A DNA stretch of 64,000 bases, taken from assembly GCA_016839875.1 (NCBI GenBank), contig JAEOTK010000015.1, positions 1-64,000 of the forward strand, given 5' to 3'. This stretch comes from Candidatus Heimdallarchaeota archaeon. GTDB taxonomy: Archaea; Asgardarchaeota; Heimdallarchaeia; Heimdallarchaeales; Heimdallarchaeaceae. The stretch's first letter is position 1. Each line of letters opens with the position of its first letter. Below, one piece after another: positions 43,157-52,555 of the stretch. A program made the position numbers and the translations under genes. Under the pieces are notes generated by a model that saw only the letters and a program-made list of their open reading frames with translations, did not search any database and had not been told where the DNA came from.

Positions 43157-44413
43157 TTAGTTTCCCCATTTTTCAAGTGCTCTAGCGAGTTCTATGTGGT
43201 CTTTAGCATATTCTTCCAAAGAGATGTTCTTAAGAGTAGCATCCAAAGCTTGCCTCATTGCCATAGCACCTTTTCTTGTTCCATCTGGATGACCGTGAAT
43301 TCCTCCTCCAGCTTGAATTATGATGTTATTACCACCATGTTTTATCAAGTTAGGTATTTTAGCTGGATATAGACCACCAGATGCAACTGGAAAAGTCTGT
43401 TTAAACTCATACATAGGATTAAGCATTGCATCTTTAATTTGAAGCTCAAGATCCAGTTCTGTGTCCATTTTACCTTGACCATACGATCCTATGTGCAGTT
43501 GATCACCACCAACCATTCGTACAATTTTTGCAACAGGCAGCATGGAAATACCATGTTTTTGGTTACGGGTAAAAGCTGCGTGCATGGTTCTGTGTACATG
43601 AATTGGTACCTTAACACTTGGATCTGCTGCCATTTGAGCTAATTCTTGAAATCCAGTCAAGATAACATCTATCATTAGACATTTAGCTCCATTATCTATG
43701 GCTTCTTCTATCCTTCTCCACATAACATCATGTTTTGCAGTTACATTTACTGCATGAATTACTGTTCTACCAGTTTCTTCTTTCACTTGATCCATTTTTT
43801 CTAGTACAGCAACAGTTCTGTCTGATATAGGACAGAATGCCTGATCGCTTAGATTTTCATCATCCTTAATGAAATCTACACCACCCATTGCTGCTTCATA
43901 AGCTACTTGAGCCCATTCCTTAGCTGTTAAACCCATCTTTGGTTTAACTATGGTCCCTACATGAGGTCGGTTTGGGAATTCGTCTTTATCTGTTCCTAAT
44001 ATTTTTCGTACTCCTTTTACGCCAAATTTTGGTCCTGGAAAGTTTTCAGCAATACTTCGTGGAAATTCCACATCTATCCATCTTATATTTCGAAGAGCAC
44101 CCAAACCAAACAGATTACCCGCAAGCATAGAGAGAATACTAGTAATTCCTGCCTCAGTATCAAAGGTTTCTGTTTTAAAACCGATTAGAACTTCTCCGCT
44201 CTGATATCCATCATGATCTCCATGAACTTTGGTGTCTAAGATTTCAGCTCGAAGTCTTGGGATAATATCAATCTCTGTGTTCTCAATTGTAGTAAGCTTA
44301 GTCCATGTACCAACACTTTCTTCATCACATATTTCTTCTGCAGCTGTTTCGACTGATTTTACATGCTCTACATAATAGCGAGCAACTAATAATTCTTTAT
44401 ATTTTTCTTTCAT
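43157..44413 (-). CDS. rbcL: Ribulose-1,5-bisphosphate carboxylase/oxygenase, form III
   Basis: A 418-residue archaeal form III RuBisCO; the ATG at 44413 is preferred over the upstream in-frame codon at 44455, which would overlap the previous gene. All catalytic residues are in place: Lys158 and Lys160 in KPKMG, the carbamylated Lys183 with Asp185 and Glu186 in FIKDDEN, His274-Arg275 in HVHRTMH, loop-6 Lys315 in GQGKM, Ser345, and the GGGIHGHPDG phosphate loop near 369. It therefore is a real carboxylase, not a form IV RuBisCO-like protein. It converts RuBP and CO2 to two 3-phosphoglycerates. The upstream gene, 28 bp away, makes its substrate. Confidence 0.95.
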   Translation of the reverse strand: MKEKYKELLVARYYVEHVKSVETAAEEICDEESVGTWTKLTTIENTEIDIIPRLRAEILDTKVHGDHDGYQSGEVLIGFKTETFDTEAGITSILSMLAGNLFGLGALRNIRWIDVEFPRSIAENFPGPKFGVKGVRKILGTDKDEFPNRPHVGTIVKPKMGLTAKEWAQVAYEAAMGGVDFIKDDENLSDQAFCPISDRTVAVLEKMDQVKEETGRTVIHAVNVTAKHDVMWRRIEEAIDNGAKCLMIDVILTGFQELAQMAADPSVKVPIHVHRTMHAAFTRNQKHGISMLPVAKIVRMVGGDQLHIGSYGQGKMDTELDLELQIKDAMLNPMYEFKQTFPVASGGLYPAKIPNLIKHGGNNIIIQAGGGIHGHPDGTRKGAMAMRQALDATLKNISLEEYAKDHIELARALEKWGN

Positions 44414-44441
44414 AAATGTCACCGAATTAATTTTAAATTTT

Positions 44442-45377
44442 CTAAGTATCCTCACTTATTATCATAAACGGATACTTTTCTTTAATTATCATATAAACTA
44501 TTGATGGTGAAAATACTCCTGACTCAGTTATGATTCCATCTATTAAATCATGAGAAACTGTTTCAAATGCAGGATTCAGGAAATTCAAACCATCAGGAGG
44601 TTTTTCCCAAATTTCTGCTCCAGCTCTCATTTCAATTTCTGAAAGCTTTCCAATGCTTGTTTCAGGATCATACTTGAGTAGATTAATTGCTGTGTAGAAA
44701 GGTATATCCATCTCTTTTGCAGCAAGAGCTAATAAGCGTGTACCAATTTTATTAATCACTGTACCTTGACTAGTTATTGCATCTGCACCAGTAATTATTA
44801 TATCGACATCGTGTCTGTTCAATACCCATCTCATTGCACTATCAACTACTTGTGTAGTTGTTATTCCTGCTTCTACCAGTTCTTTTGCTGTAATTCGACC
44901 TTGGTATAAAGGACGGGTTTCAGTACAAAATACTTGTATGTCCTTATTTTGCTTATGTGCTTCTAATATTATTCCTGTAGACAATGAAGAATGACAATGA
45001 GTCATTATAGTACTTCCAGGTTTAATCCTATGAGCACCATAAGAAATGACTTTCTGTTTTGATTCTTTGAGGAGATTGACATACTCTTGTGTAAAGGAAT
45101 TTGCAATATCTTTTGCTTCCTTGACTGTTTTAGCTTTCTCGTGTAGATTATAGATGATGTATCGCAAACCATTTCGTAATGCGGGTTCAGTAGCTCTAGC
45201 TGTTGCTAAAACATGTCTAGCCTTTTCCAGTTCTTCGAAAAGCTTATCAAATGAAGCAACCTCAAGACGAGTAGCAAGTGAAGCAAAAGCCTTCACTCCC
45301 TCAATTGCAATGTTTGTTGCTCCTTGAATTCGTAAGGTTCTGATATCCTCAACAATTTGTTGAAACGCTGAATCCAA
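44442..45377 (-). CDS. Ribose-1,5-bisphosphate isomerase (eIF2B-like)
   Basis: A 311-residue eIF2B-alpha-like isomerase that converts ribose-1,5-bisphosphate to ribulose-1,5-bisphosphate in the archaeal AMP/nucleoside pathway. It has the ISYGAHRIKPG stretch, HCHSSLSTG near 127, the GADAITSQGTVINKIGT substrate loop near 196, and the late FETVSHDLIDGIITE. The gene is directly followed by rbcL, which consumes the product; AMP phosphorylase, the first enzyme, is not in the window. The start is a TTG with a GGTGA ribosome-binding site six bases ahead, so this unusual start is credible. Confidence 0.93.
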   Translation of the reverse strand: MDSAFQQIVEDIRTLRIQGATNIAIEGVKAFASLATRLEVASFDKLFEELEKARHVLATARATEPALRNGLRYIIYNLHEKAKTVKEAKDIANSFTQEYVNLLKESKQKVISYGAHRIKPGSTIMTHCHSSLSTGIILEAHKQNKDIQVFCTETRPLYQGRITAKELVEAGITTTQVVDSAMRWVLNRHDVDIIITGADAITSQGTVINKIGTRLLALAAKEMDIPFYTAINLLKYDPETSIGKLSEIEMRAGAEIWEKPPDGLNFLNPAFETVSHDLIDGIITESGVFSPSIVYMIIKEKYPFMIISEDT

Positions 45378-45449
45378 AATATTTCACCTATTAGACAAGT
45401 AATGATAATACAGCGCTCTATAATAAAGACTTGCGGTTAGAACAAATTT

Positions 45450-45527
45450 TGGTGGGGCACGGCGGATTTGAACCACCGACCATCCGGTTATGAGCCGGAC
45501 GCTCTAACCAGGCTGAGCTAGTGCCCC
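45450..45527 (-). tRNA. tRNA with CAU anticodon (elongator Met or Ile2)
   Basis: On the minus strand, GGGGCAC pairs with GTGCCCC, the D-arm is GCTC/GAGC, the anticodon loop CTCATAA holds CAT and the T-arm is GGTGG TTCAAAT CCGCC. CCA is encoded. The anticodon stem lacks the three G-C pairs of an initiator tRNA. The sequence resembles tRNA-Ile2, in which the C is modified to agmatidine, more than elongator Met, but I cannot decide by eye. Confidence 0.9.
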
Positions 45528-45664
45528 CTATCTACTTATACTCCCTTGTCATCGTTTTTTTAAGTTTTGTCTTCTCCTCTAAAAAGTTTATCAATTAGTG
45601 TTCTTTCAAATATTCCAAGAATTAAAAAGTACATTTCAAACGTGTAAAACTAAATGGTGATAAG

Positions 45665-46474
45665 ATGGCACTTGAATTATTTATGATTAGAGACGGTTTA
45701 TTTGCTCAAGATTATGGTTTCAAATTGATTCTGATACTTATTGGATTATTGATATGTATCTTATTCATAGTTTTTGCTAAGAAATATGACTATCTCTTTG
45801 TCTTTCTTACAGGTATTATAATCTGGTCTATTTTTGAATTAGTAATGACAGCAGTAGATGTAAGATATATTATTGATGCTACCTTCTTTAATCTAGATTT
45901 ACATTGGATACCAGCGTGTCTACTCAGGGGAGGATCAGAAGGAGCTGTTGTCGCTTTAGTTGGAATAATCTTCGGTGATTTTATTCCCAATAGAAAATAC
46001 ATGAAATTCGCACTTCCAGCAGGAATTATCCTGATCTCCTATTTTGTATTTAGAACAATAAGAAATGGTTTAGTAAGCAAGGATATTGCTGGAGATGTTG
46101 CATCACGTAGAAATGTTTTTGCTTGGCCTTCTGTATTGTTTTTTGCTCTATTTGCTGTTTTCAATATTGTTTGGTTCATATATCAGAAAGATCCGCAATT
46201 GAGAAAAAGAGCATTAAGTATGTTCATAACAACTTTATCTTTCGCTACTATTTGGTCTATTGCACAGTTTATAGCGAATACAAGATGGGTAGAAATATCA
46301 TCAAACGGAGGATTTGCACAATCAACTGTATTTGTAACAATCCTGATTTTTGCATGGGATTTAATCTTTGAGGTTGCTTTATGTTATTTGGCATTTTTCA
46401 CTATTTCTAATAGTCTGAAAAATCTTATACAAAACAAAACTCAAGTGGAAATTCAAGCAGAACTAACTGAATAG
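45665..46474 (+). CDS. Polytopic membrane protein of unknown function
   Basis: A 269-residue protein with seven or eight predicted membrane helices and an acidic C-terminal tail (QVEIQAELTE). No family motif is recognised. A few conserved-looking polar residues lie between helices (WIPACLLRGGSEGAVV, GDFIPNRKYM), which could be a substrate or ion site. It follows tRNA-CAU in the opposite direction and is convergent with lipA. Confidence 0.7.
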   Translation: MALELFMIRDGLFAQDYGFKLILILIGLLICILFIVFAKKYDYLFVFLTGIIIWSIFELVMTAVDVRYIIDATFFNLDLHWIPACLLRGGSEGAVVALVGIIFGDFIPNRKYMKFALPAGIILISYFVFRTIRNGLVSKDIAGDVASRRNVFAWPSVLFFALFAVFNIVWFIYQKDPQLRKRALSMFITTLSFATIWSIAQFIANTRWVEISSNGGFAQSTVFVTILIFAWDLIFEVALCYLAFFTISNSLKNLIQNKTQVEIQAELTE

Positions 46475-46511
46475 AATAATTATTCGAACAAAAGAAGGTC
46501 TGTTTGACTCC

Positions 46512-47402
46512 TCAATTTTCTAATAAGAAATCGGCTTCTTCTGCATTAAATGAGCTTCTTACAAAAGGCGCAGAAGCTACAAATTGGAATCCCATATCAT
46601 ATGCAATTTGCTCATATTCTTTGAATAAATCTGGGTGAACAAATTCCTCTATCTCTAAATCAGAACTTGGAGGTTTCAGGTATTGGCCGATTGTTAGAAT
46701 ATCACACTCTATTTCGTTAAGGTCTTTCATTACTTCAATTACTTCTTCTTTTGTCTCTCCCAAGCCAACCATCAATCCAGATTTGGTATAGATTTCTGGG
46801 TTCATTTCTTTTACAAGCTTCAATACTTCTAGTGATTTCTTATAATTCGCTTGTGGTGTTACCTTTTTGAATAATCTAGGAACAACTTCAACATTGTGAT
46901 TGATTATATCAGGCTTAGCTTCAACAACTGTTCTAATGTCTTCTTCTTTGGCTTTCAAATCTGGTATAAGAAGTTCAATTATGAGATTTTCATCATAATT
47001 TCTTAGTTTTCTAGTAATTCCTGCAAAATGATCTGCACCACCATCTGGAATATCGTCCCTTGTTACAGATGTTATTACAACGTGCTTTAATCCTAAGGTC
47101 TTAGCTGCTTCAGCAACATGATCAATTTCATGCGGATCTAAAGGTGCTGGTTTTCCATGTTTAATATCACAGAATTTGCACGCTCTTGTACAAACATCAC
47201 CCATTACAAGAAATGTTGCTGTTTTCTTCTCGAAGCATTTACCGATGTTTGGACACATTGATTCTTCACAGACTGTATGTAAATTTAATTTACGTAAAAT
47301 CTGTTGAACTTCTTTGATTTTCTCTCTATCAACTCTACCAATTCTAAGCCATTCGGGTTTCTTAACTTGAGGCATTCTTTTCCACCATCTCTTCAAATTC
47401 AT
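46512..47402 (-). CDS. lipA: Lipoyl synthase
   Basis: A 296-residue radical-SAM lipoyl synthase that inserts two sulfurs into protein-bound octanoyl groups. The auxiliary cluster motif is Cys45, Cys50 and Cys56 (CEESMCPNIGKC), and the radical-SAM motif is Cys71, Cys75 and Cys78 (CTRACKFC). The C-terminus has the RSS motif as VRSSFNAEE, whose Ser binds the auxiliary cluster, with Phe where Tyr is usual. It overlaps the end of lipB by 41 bp. Together they make lipoate for glycine cleavage or 2-oxoacid dehydrogenases, found in only some archaea. Confidence 0.95.
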   Translation of the reverse strand: MNLKRWWKRMPQVKKPEWLRIGRVDREKIKEVQQILRKLNLHTVCEESMCPNIGKCFEKKTATFLVMGDVCTRACKFCDIKHGKPAPLDPHEIDHVAEAAKTLGLKHVVITSVTRDDIPDGGADHFAGITRKLRNYDENLIIELLIPDLKAKEEDIRTVVEAKPDIINHNVEVVPRLFKKVTPQANYKKSLEVLKLVKEMNPEIYTKSGLMVGLGETKEEVIEVMKDLNEIECDILTIGQYLKPPSSDLEIEEFVHPDLFKEYEQIAYDMGFQFVASAPFVRSSFNAEEADFLLEN

Positions 47403-48072
47403 TAACAGAAATTTTTTCTAATTTCAGTTCGAATACTTCTTCGAAGACCTTTTCAAAATGTTCATAGATTTCGGTTATATCTAAAGTATTTCCTAAATAC
47501 TGTTCCATTGAAATCGGATCAAATTCTGTAATTCCACAGGGAACAATCAAACGAAAATGGTCCATATCTGTATTTACATTTAGTGCTAATCCATGAGATG
47601 TAATCTTTTTTGATACTCTTGCACCTATTGCTGCCATTTTCCAATTTCTTCTCTGATAGTCTACCCAAACACCAGGGTATCCCTCCATCCTCCACCCATT
47701 GATTCCATATTTGTTTAGAAGTTTTACAAGAATTTCCTCCATTTTCCAAACAAATTGGTCAACGCTCGTTCCTAATCTTGTAAGGTTTAAAAGAAAATAT
47801 CCTACAAGTTGTCCTGGACCATGATATGTTACCTCTCCTCCTCTTTTGACCTCTAGAACATCAATTCCTTCCTTCACCAGAACTTCTTCAGGTGCAAGAA
47901 TATCCTCTCTTGAACCTCGTTTTCCAATTGTAAAGACTGGATTGTGTTGCAATACCAGTAAGAAATCATCAAAATCTCTGTTGCTTTCTTTAATGTCTCT
48001 GACTTTCTTTTGCAATTCTAGAGATTTCCTATATTCAAGGAGGTTATACTCTACCAGGTAGCATTTTCTCAT
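47362..48072 (-). CDS. lipB: Octanoyl-(lipoyl) protein transferase LipB
   Basis: A 236-residue LipB starting at ATG 48072; the earlier codon at 48177 would add a 35-residue extension without similarity to the family. The signature RGGEVTYHGPGQLVGY and the catalytic PCGI (with Cys) after ITSHGLALNV are present. LipB moves octanoate from acyl carrier protein to lipoyl domains; LipA then adds sulfur. Archaea that use LipB/LipA are few, since many lack the pathway or use LplA. Its end overlaps lipA by 41 bp, and it is divergent from nep1. Confidence 0.93.
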   Translation of the reverse strand: MRKCYLVEYNLLEYRKSLELQKKVRDIKESNRDFDDFLLVLQHNPVFTIGKRGSREDILAPEEVLVKEGIDVLEVKRGGEVTYHGPGQLVGYFLLNLTRLGTSVDQFVWKMEEILVKLLNKYGINGWRMEGYPGVWVDYQRRNWKMAAIGARVSKKITSHGLALNVNTDMDHFRLIVPCGITEFDPISMEQYLGNTLDITEIYEHFEKVFEEVFELKLEKISVNEFEEMVEKNASS

Positions 48073-48179
48073 TATTTTCGTTTTTTCTTGTATACTTTTA
48101 GGAGTTGTGGTTTGACTAGATTTTTGATTTGAATCAGTAAAGTTGAAAAATAACCATGTGATAGATTGTATGTACAATC

Positions 48180-48920
48180 ATGGCTAAATTTCTATCAATA
48201 CTTCTAGCAGACTCATCATTGGAAAGTTTTCCAGAAGAACTTCTTAGTGATATCAAGGTTAGACAATTCTTTTCCAAACTAAAAAAATCTCCATCTGAAG
48301 TTATGTTGGATATAGGATATCATGGTGATTTAGTTAAGAATTTACCAAATTTGGAAAAAAGAGGAAGGCCCGATATAGTTCATTTTGCACTTCTTTCTTG
48401 TTTTGGATCTATTTTAGCCAGAGAACAAAGATTGGAAGTAATTATCCATACATATGGAAATAAGGTTATTGAACTTAATCCTGAAATAAGACTTCCGAAG
48501 AACATGGATCGTTTTAATGGATTGATTCTTCAATTATTTCAAGAGAAGAAAATACCTTCTGAAACCCCTACTCCCTTAATGGGTATATCTGAAAAAACCT
48601 TACCAGAACTTCTGAAGGAATTAAAATCCAAGCATGATTTGATTGTTGAATTCAGTGTAAAAGGAGAACAACTCTCTTCTACAGATTATTCAAAATTAAT
48701 ATACAATGCTACAAATCCTCTTCTTATATTTGGTGCGTTCCCACATGGAGAGATTTCAAATCTTCCTGATGATTTAATAGATAAAAAAATAGGTATTTAT
48801 GGAGAAGGTTTAGATCTTTTTGCTGTCATCTCACAGATTCTAGCAAGTCAACATATGACAGAAGAGGAATTTCTTTCTCAGATGCCAGTTTCAGATAAAG
48901 AAAGTTTAACTTGGGAATAA
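48180..48920 (+). CDS. nep1: rRNA small-subunit methyltransferase Nep1 (Emg1)
   Basis: A 246-residue SPOUT-class methyltransferase that methylates the N1 of a conserved pseudouridine in 16S/18S rRNA helix 35. It has LDIGYHGDLVKNLPNLEKRGRPDIVHFALL (residues ~42-70), in which the KRGRPD motif is a signature, then EVIIHTYGN, and the SAM-binding knot toward the C-terminus with FGAFPHGEIS and KIGIYGEGLDLF. Length agrees with archaeal Nep1. Cytosolic; essential in ribosome biogenesis in eukaryotes. Confidence 0.93.
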   Translation: MAKFLSILLADSSLESFPEELLSDIKVRQFFSKLKKSPSEVMLDIGYHGDLVKNLPNLEKRGRPDIVHFALLSCFGSILAREQRLEVIIHTYGNKVIELNPEIRLPKNMDRFNGLILQLFQEKKIPSETPTPLMGISEKTLPELLKELKSKHDLIVEFSVKGEQLSSTDYSKLIYNATNPLLIFGAFPHGEISNLPDDLIDKKIGIYGEGLDLFAVISQILASQHMTEEEFLSQMPVSDKESLTWE

Positions 48921-49010
48921 CAAATAGTGGGTTTTGAGCAGTTTTGTGATTGCATAACGACAACCTTAAAATGTTTCTCAATTTCGCTGAACTAGGTGAC
49001 TTGACTGGCA

Positions 49011-51128
49011 TTGAAAAAATTGGATAAACTATTCCATCCAGAGAGTGTTGCTATTATAGGAGCTAGTCCAGATAAGAAAAAAGTTGGTTATGCAGTTTTA
49101 AGAAATATGGTTGATTGTGGTTTTAAGGGAAAACTCTATGCAATTAATCCTAAAGCAGATCAATATGGAGAAATAGAAGGTGTGAAAGTTTACAAACACA
49201 TAAACGATATTCCTACTTCTATTGATCTAGCAGTTGTTTGTATACCTGCAAGATTCATACCAACATTGATGGATGACATGGGAAAAAAGGGAGTCAAGTA
49301 TACTGCAATTATAACAGCAGGTTTTAAAGAAACAGGACCTGAAGGAAAGAAGCTTGAAGAAGAAATTGTGGAAATAGCTAAGAAACATGGAATAAGAATC
49401 GTAGGACCAAATATTCTAGGGGTTATTGATACTTCCGCACCTATTAATGCCAGTTTTGCAGATCGATCACCCATAAAAGGCGAGGTTGCATTCTTAAGCC
49501 AAAGCGGTGCACTTCTAACAGGAATTTTAGATTGGAGTCGTGCTGAAGGAATAGGTTATTCCAGCTTTGTTTCTCTTGGAAATAAAGCAGATTTAGATGA
49601 AACCGATTTCATAGAAGCTTTAGCAGATGACGAGCATACTTTAGCTATCTTGGCTTATCTTGAAAGTATTAGTAGAGGACCTGCTTTCATTGATGTCTGT
49701 AAAGATGTCACTCGAAAGAAGCCAGTAATTGTTATCAAGGCAGGTAGATCAGAAGCAGGATCTAAAGCGGCATCATCTCATACTGGGAGTATGACTGGTG
49801 CAGATACAACTTATGATGTAGCTTTCGAGAAATGTGGTGTTATTCGTGCAGATAATTCACAGGAGCTCTTTGATATGGCATTTGCATTCAGTTTCATGCC
49901 AATACCAAAAGGAAACAGAATAGTCATTATAACTAATGCTGGAGGACCAGGTATTCTTGCTACAGATGAAGCTGAAAGAAATGGACTAGAACTAGCAACG
50001 ATATCACCATCATTCAAAGAAGAACTAAGAAGTTTCTTACCACCAGCAGCTAACTTCAACAATCCAATTGATGCTCTAGGAACTGCACAAGGCGAGGATT
50101 ATGGACGCGTATTAGAATTGGCTTTGAAAGATGATGGAGTAGATGCTGTTGTTGTTATCCTTACTCCCCAAGCAATGACTGAAGGTCAAGAAACTGCAGA
50201 TGAGATAGTAAAGATTCATAAGAAGTACCCAGACAAACCCATAGTTAGTATCTTCATTGGAGGAGAAATATTAGGTCCAAGTATATATTATCTGAAGAAG
50301 AATAGAATTCCTTGTTATCCTCATCCAGAGAGAGGAGTAAAAGCTATGGCTTCACTAGTAGAATATCAAAATATTAAGTATCGACAAATTGATGATGATA
50401 TTCCTGATCTAGAACGAGATAAAGAACGAGTAAAAGAGATTTTTGAAAAAGTAAAATCAGAGAATAGAAGTAATCTGTTAGGTACTGAAGCTATTGAAGT
50501 TGCTAAAGCTTATGGAATTAAGACACCTTCTACAATGCTAGCAGCATCAGAGGAGGAAGCAGGAAAATTCGCTGAACAAATTGGTTTCCCTGTGGTGATG
50601 AAGATAACCAGTCCAGACATCGTTCATAAGACAGATATTGGAGGAGTTAGGCTAAACATAAAAACAAAAGAGGAAGCCATTCAAACCTACAAGGAAATTA
50701 TAGCAGCAGGAAGGAAACATCATCCTGAAACTAAATTAATAGCGGTGGATATTCAAAAAATGGAAGCTGTAGGAAAAGAGCTTATCGTTGGTTCTATGCA
50801 AGATCCACAATTTGGTTCTCTAGTTATGGTTGGACTTGGTGGGGTATACACAAATTTCTTCAAGGATGTAGCATTTGGTTTAGCGCCACTGACTAAATTG
50901 GAAGCAGAAAAAATGCTTGGGAGAACAAAAACTTATACACTTCTACAAGGAGTAAGAGGAGAAAAACCCTCTGATATTCCCGCCGTGATTGATACTTTAC
51001 TTAGGATTGCATTGTTAGTAGATGATTTTCCTGTGATAAAGGAGCTGGATATCAATCCATTTTTCGTCTATGAAAAGGGAGATGGGGTATCAGCTCTTGA
51101 TGTAAAAATCACCCTCAACATTGAATAA
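49011..51128 (+). CDS. ADP-forming acetyl/acyl-CoA synthetase, fused alpha-beta
   Basis: A 705-residue ADP-forming acyl-CoA synthetase (ACD), which makes ATP from acyl-CoA, ADP and phosphate in one step, the main route of acetate formation in many archaea. Order: CoA-binding Rossmann domain (1-130, with ESVAIIGASPDKKKVGY), two CoA-ligase domains with the phosphohistidine His257 in SSHTGSMTGAD, and a C-terminal ATP-grasp beta domain (~480-705) with MKITSPDIVHKTDIGGV. Alpha and beta are one chain, as in several archaea and bacteria. The start is a TTG. It is 90 bp after nep1 and could use the same transcript. Confidence 0.95.
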   Translation: MKKLDKLFHPESVAIIGASPDKKKVGYAVLRNMVDCGFKGKLYAINPKADQYGEIEGVKVYKHINDIPTSIDLAVVCIPARFIPTLMDDMGKKGVKYTAIITAGFKETGPEGKKLEEEIVEIAKKHGIRIVGPNILGVIDTSAPINASFADRSPIKGEVAFLSQSGALLTGILDWSRAEGIGYSSFVSLGNKADLDETDFIEALADDEHTLAILAYLESISRGPAFIDVCKDVTRKKPVIVIKAGRSEAGSKAASSHTGSMTGADTTYDVAFEKCGVIRADNSQELFDMAFAFSFMPIPKGNRIVIITNAGGPGILATDEAERNGLELATISPSFKEELRSFLPPAANFNNPIDALGTAQGEDYGRVLELALKDDGVDAVVVILTPQAMTEGQETADEIVKIHKKYPDKPIVSIFIGGEILGPSIYYLKKNRIPCYPHPERGVKAMASLVEYQNIKYRQIDDDIPDLERDKERVKEIFEKVKSENRSNLLGTEAIEVAKAYGIKTPSTMLAASEEEAGKFAEQIGFPVVMKITSPDIVHKTDIGGVRLNIKTKEEAIQTYKEIIAAGRKHHPETKLIAVDIQKMEAVGKELIVGSMQDPQFGSLVMVGLGGVYTNFFKDVAFGLAPLTKLEAEKMLGRTKTYTLLQGVRGEKPSDIPAVIDTLLRIALLVDDFPVIKELDINPFFVYEKGDGVSALDVKITLNIE

Positions 51129-51213
51129 GTGCTATTTTCTAAAATCCTATTTCTGTATTATTTTTGTAATATTTTTGTAATTCACTTCAAGACAATAACA
51201 AAACGATTCTTCT

Positions 51214-51807
51214 TTATTTGTCAAAAACAGTAAAACCTGTTTTTAATTTCTCAGCTTCTTCAGGTGTTAGTTTAGTAGTTTCCAAATTTGCGGGATTATT
51301 AGGGAGGATGGATGAGTTACCATAGGGATCTTCTATTACTATATCTATTGGGAGATTATTTTTTATGTAATCATCTAACAAATCGATATACTCACTAATT
51401 TTCACTCTTTCTTCATCTGATGTTGAATTATTAAGAAGAAATTTTGCCTTGTCTTTGATATCTTGTAGGATACCTTCAATATTGTTAATGAAACCATCCG
51501 CACTGGGGCCAGGTTCAATCATTGCACCTATCTGGGGAAAGCTTATAGTACCATTAGCTGCTCTGATGATTTTAGTTGTATAATCCTCTTTATTCTGTGC
51601 GTGATAAACTAGTCTTACTGGATCTTTGATATCAAGATTAAGAAAGTCATTGTGTTTGTATTGACAATCAAAACATGTTAAATTGATAAACCACAATTGT
51701 GGAAAATGGGGAATCTCCATTATCTTATGTGTAATCTTCGTATTTTCGCTCTCGCATACTGGACATGCTACAGCTTCAAATTCCAATTCAGATTCTTCAG
51801 AAGTCAA
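51214..51807 (-). CDS. ZPR1-type zinc-finger protein
   Basis: A 197-residue archaeal ZPR1 homologue. The single zinc finger is CPVCESENT and CFDCQYKHN; the following alpha/beta domain has the pattern GPSADGFINNIEGILQDI. Eukaryotic ZPR1 has two such modules and binds eEF1A; archaeal proteins have one, and recent work on ZPR1 as an eEF1A chaperone suggests a similar role with aEF1A (inference). The C-terminal ~30 residues are a charged tail. It lies between acyl-CoA synthetase and the HhH-GPD gene, divergent from the latter with about 100 bp between. Confidence 0.9.
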   Translation of the reverse strand: MTSEESELEFEAVACPVCESENTKITHKIMEIPHFPQLWFINLTCFDCQYKHNDFLNLDIKDPVRLVYHAQNKEDYTTKIIRAANGTISFPQIGAMIEPGPSADGFINNIEGILQDIKDKAKFLLNNSTSDEERVKISEYIDLLDDYIKNNLPIDIVIEDPYGNSSILPNNPANLETTKLTPEEAEKLKTGFTVFDK

Positions 51808-51907
51808 TTTAACCGATTTTCATTTAACTCTATTTCATTTAAAGTTTCAGTTTTTTCATTTACCACTTTTAGCAAGTTTTTTTTAACAGCCTCTAGTATT
51901 ATTGTTA

Positions 51908-52555
51908 ATGAATAATCAGCTAGTAGAAGTATATAGAATCCTTTTTAATCATTATGGAGCCCAAAATTGGTGGCCAGGAGAAGGATTGGAGATTGCTATA
52001 GGGGCGGTTTTAACGCAGCAAACAAGCTGGGTAAATGTTGAAAAAGCTCTTAATAAGCTGAGAGAAGCTGATTGTTTAACAATTGGGTGTTTGAAAGAAA
52101 TACCGATAAATAAACTTGAAGAGCTAATTCAATCTAGTGGATATTACAGAGTTAAATCTAAAAGGTTGAAGAATCTGATAGAATTGTTGGCAAATAATCC
52201 AAATCCAACCCGTGAAGAATTATTATCTGTTAATGGTTTAGGATTTGAAACAGCTGATTCAATTTTGTTATATTGGTTCGAAAAGTTGTATTTTGTTATT
52301 GATGCTTATACTTTCAGAATCTTCAATAGATTAGGTATTCATAAAGAAAGAGATTATTTGAATCTCCAAAGAATATTTATTAATGAACTGCCTACAGATA
52401 TACAACTGTACAAGGAGTATCATGCTCTAATAGTAAAGCACGCAAAAGAATGTTGTTTGAAGCAGAAACCAAAATGCGACATCTGTGCTCTCAATGAGCA
52501 TTGTGATTACTATTACAAATTGAAAAAAACGAAAACTGCAATTAAAAATAATTGA
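51908..52555 (+). CDS. HhH-GPD DNA glycosylase-like protein with FeS cluster
   Basis: A 215-residue endonuclease III-superfamily protein (COG2231-like). The helix-hairpin-helix reads LLSVNGLGFETADSIL; bifunctional Nth has a catalytic Lys in this hairpin (GVGRKTA), absent here. The conserved Asp is in VIDAYTFRI. The C-terminal four-Cys cluster CCLKQKPKCDICALNEHC has the C-x6-C-x2-C-x5-C spacing. It should be a monofunctional glycosylase or a DNA-binding relative; substrate unknown. ATG 51908 is preferred to TTG 51902. Its stop directly abuts the phosphomevalonate dehydratase start. Confidence 0.85.
   Translation: MNNQLVEVYRILFNHYGAQNWWPGEGLEIAIGAVLTQQTSWVNVEKALNKLREADCLTIGCLKEIPINKLEELIQSSGYYRVKSKRLKNLIELLANNPNPTREELLSVNGLGFETADSILLYWFEKLYFVIDAYTFRIFNRLGIHKERDYLNLQRIFINELPTDIQLYKEYHALIVKHAKECCLKQKPKCDICALNEHCDYYYKLKKTKTAIKNN

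Noticed and set aside
43157..44413. RuBisCO-like protein (form IV)
   Set aside because: The carbamylated Lys, the Asp/Glu ligands, His-Arg and loop-6 Lys are all present, as in true carboxylases.
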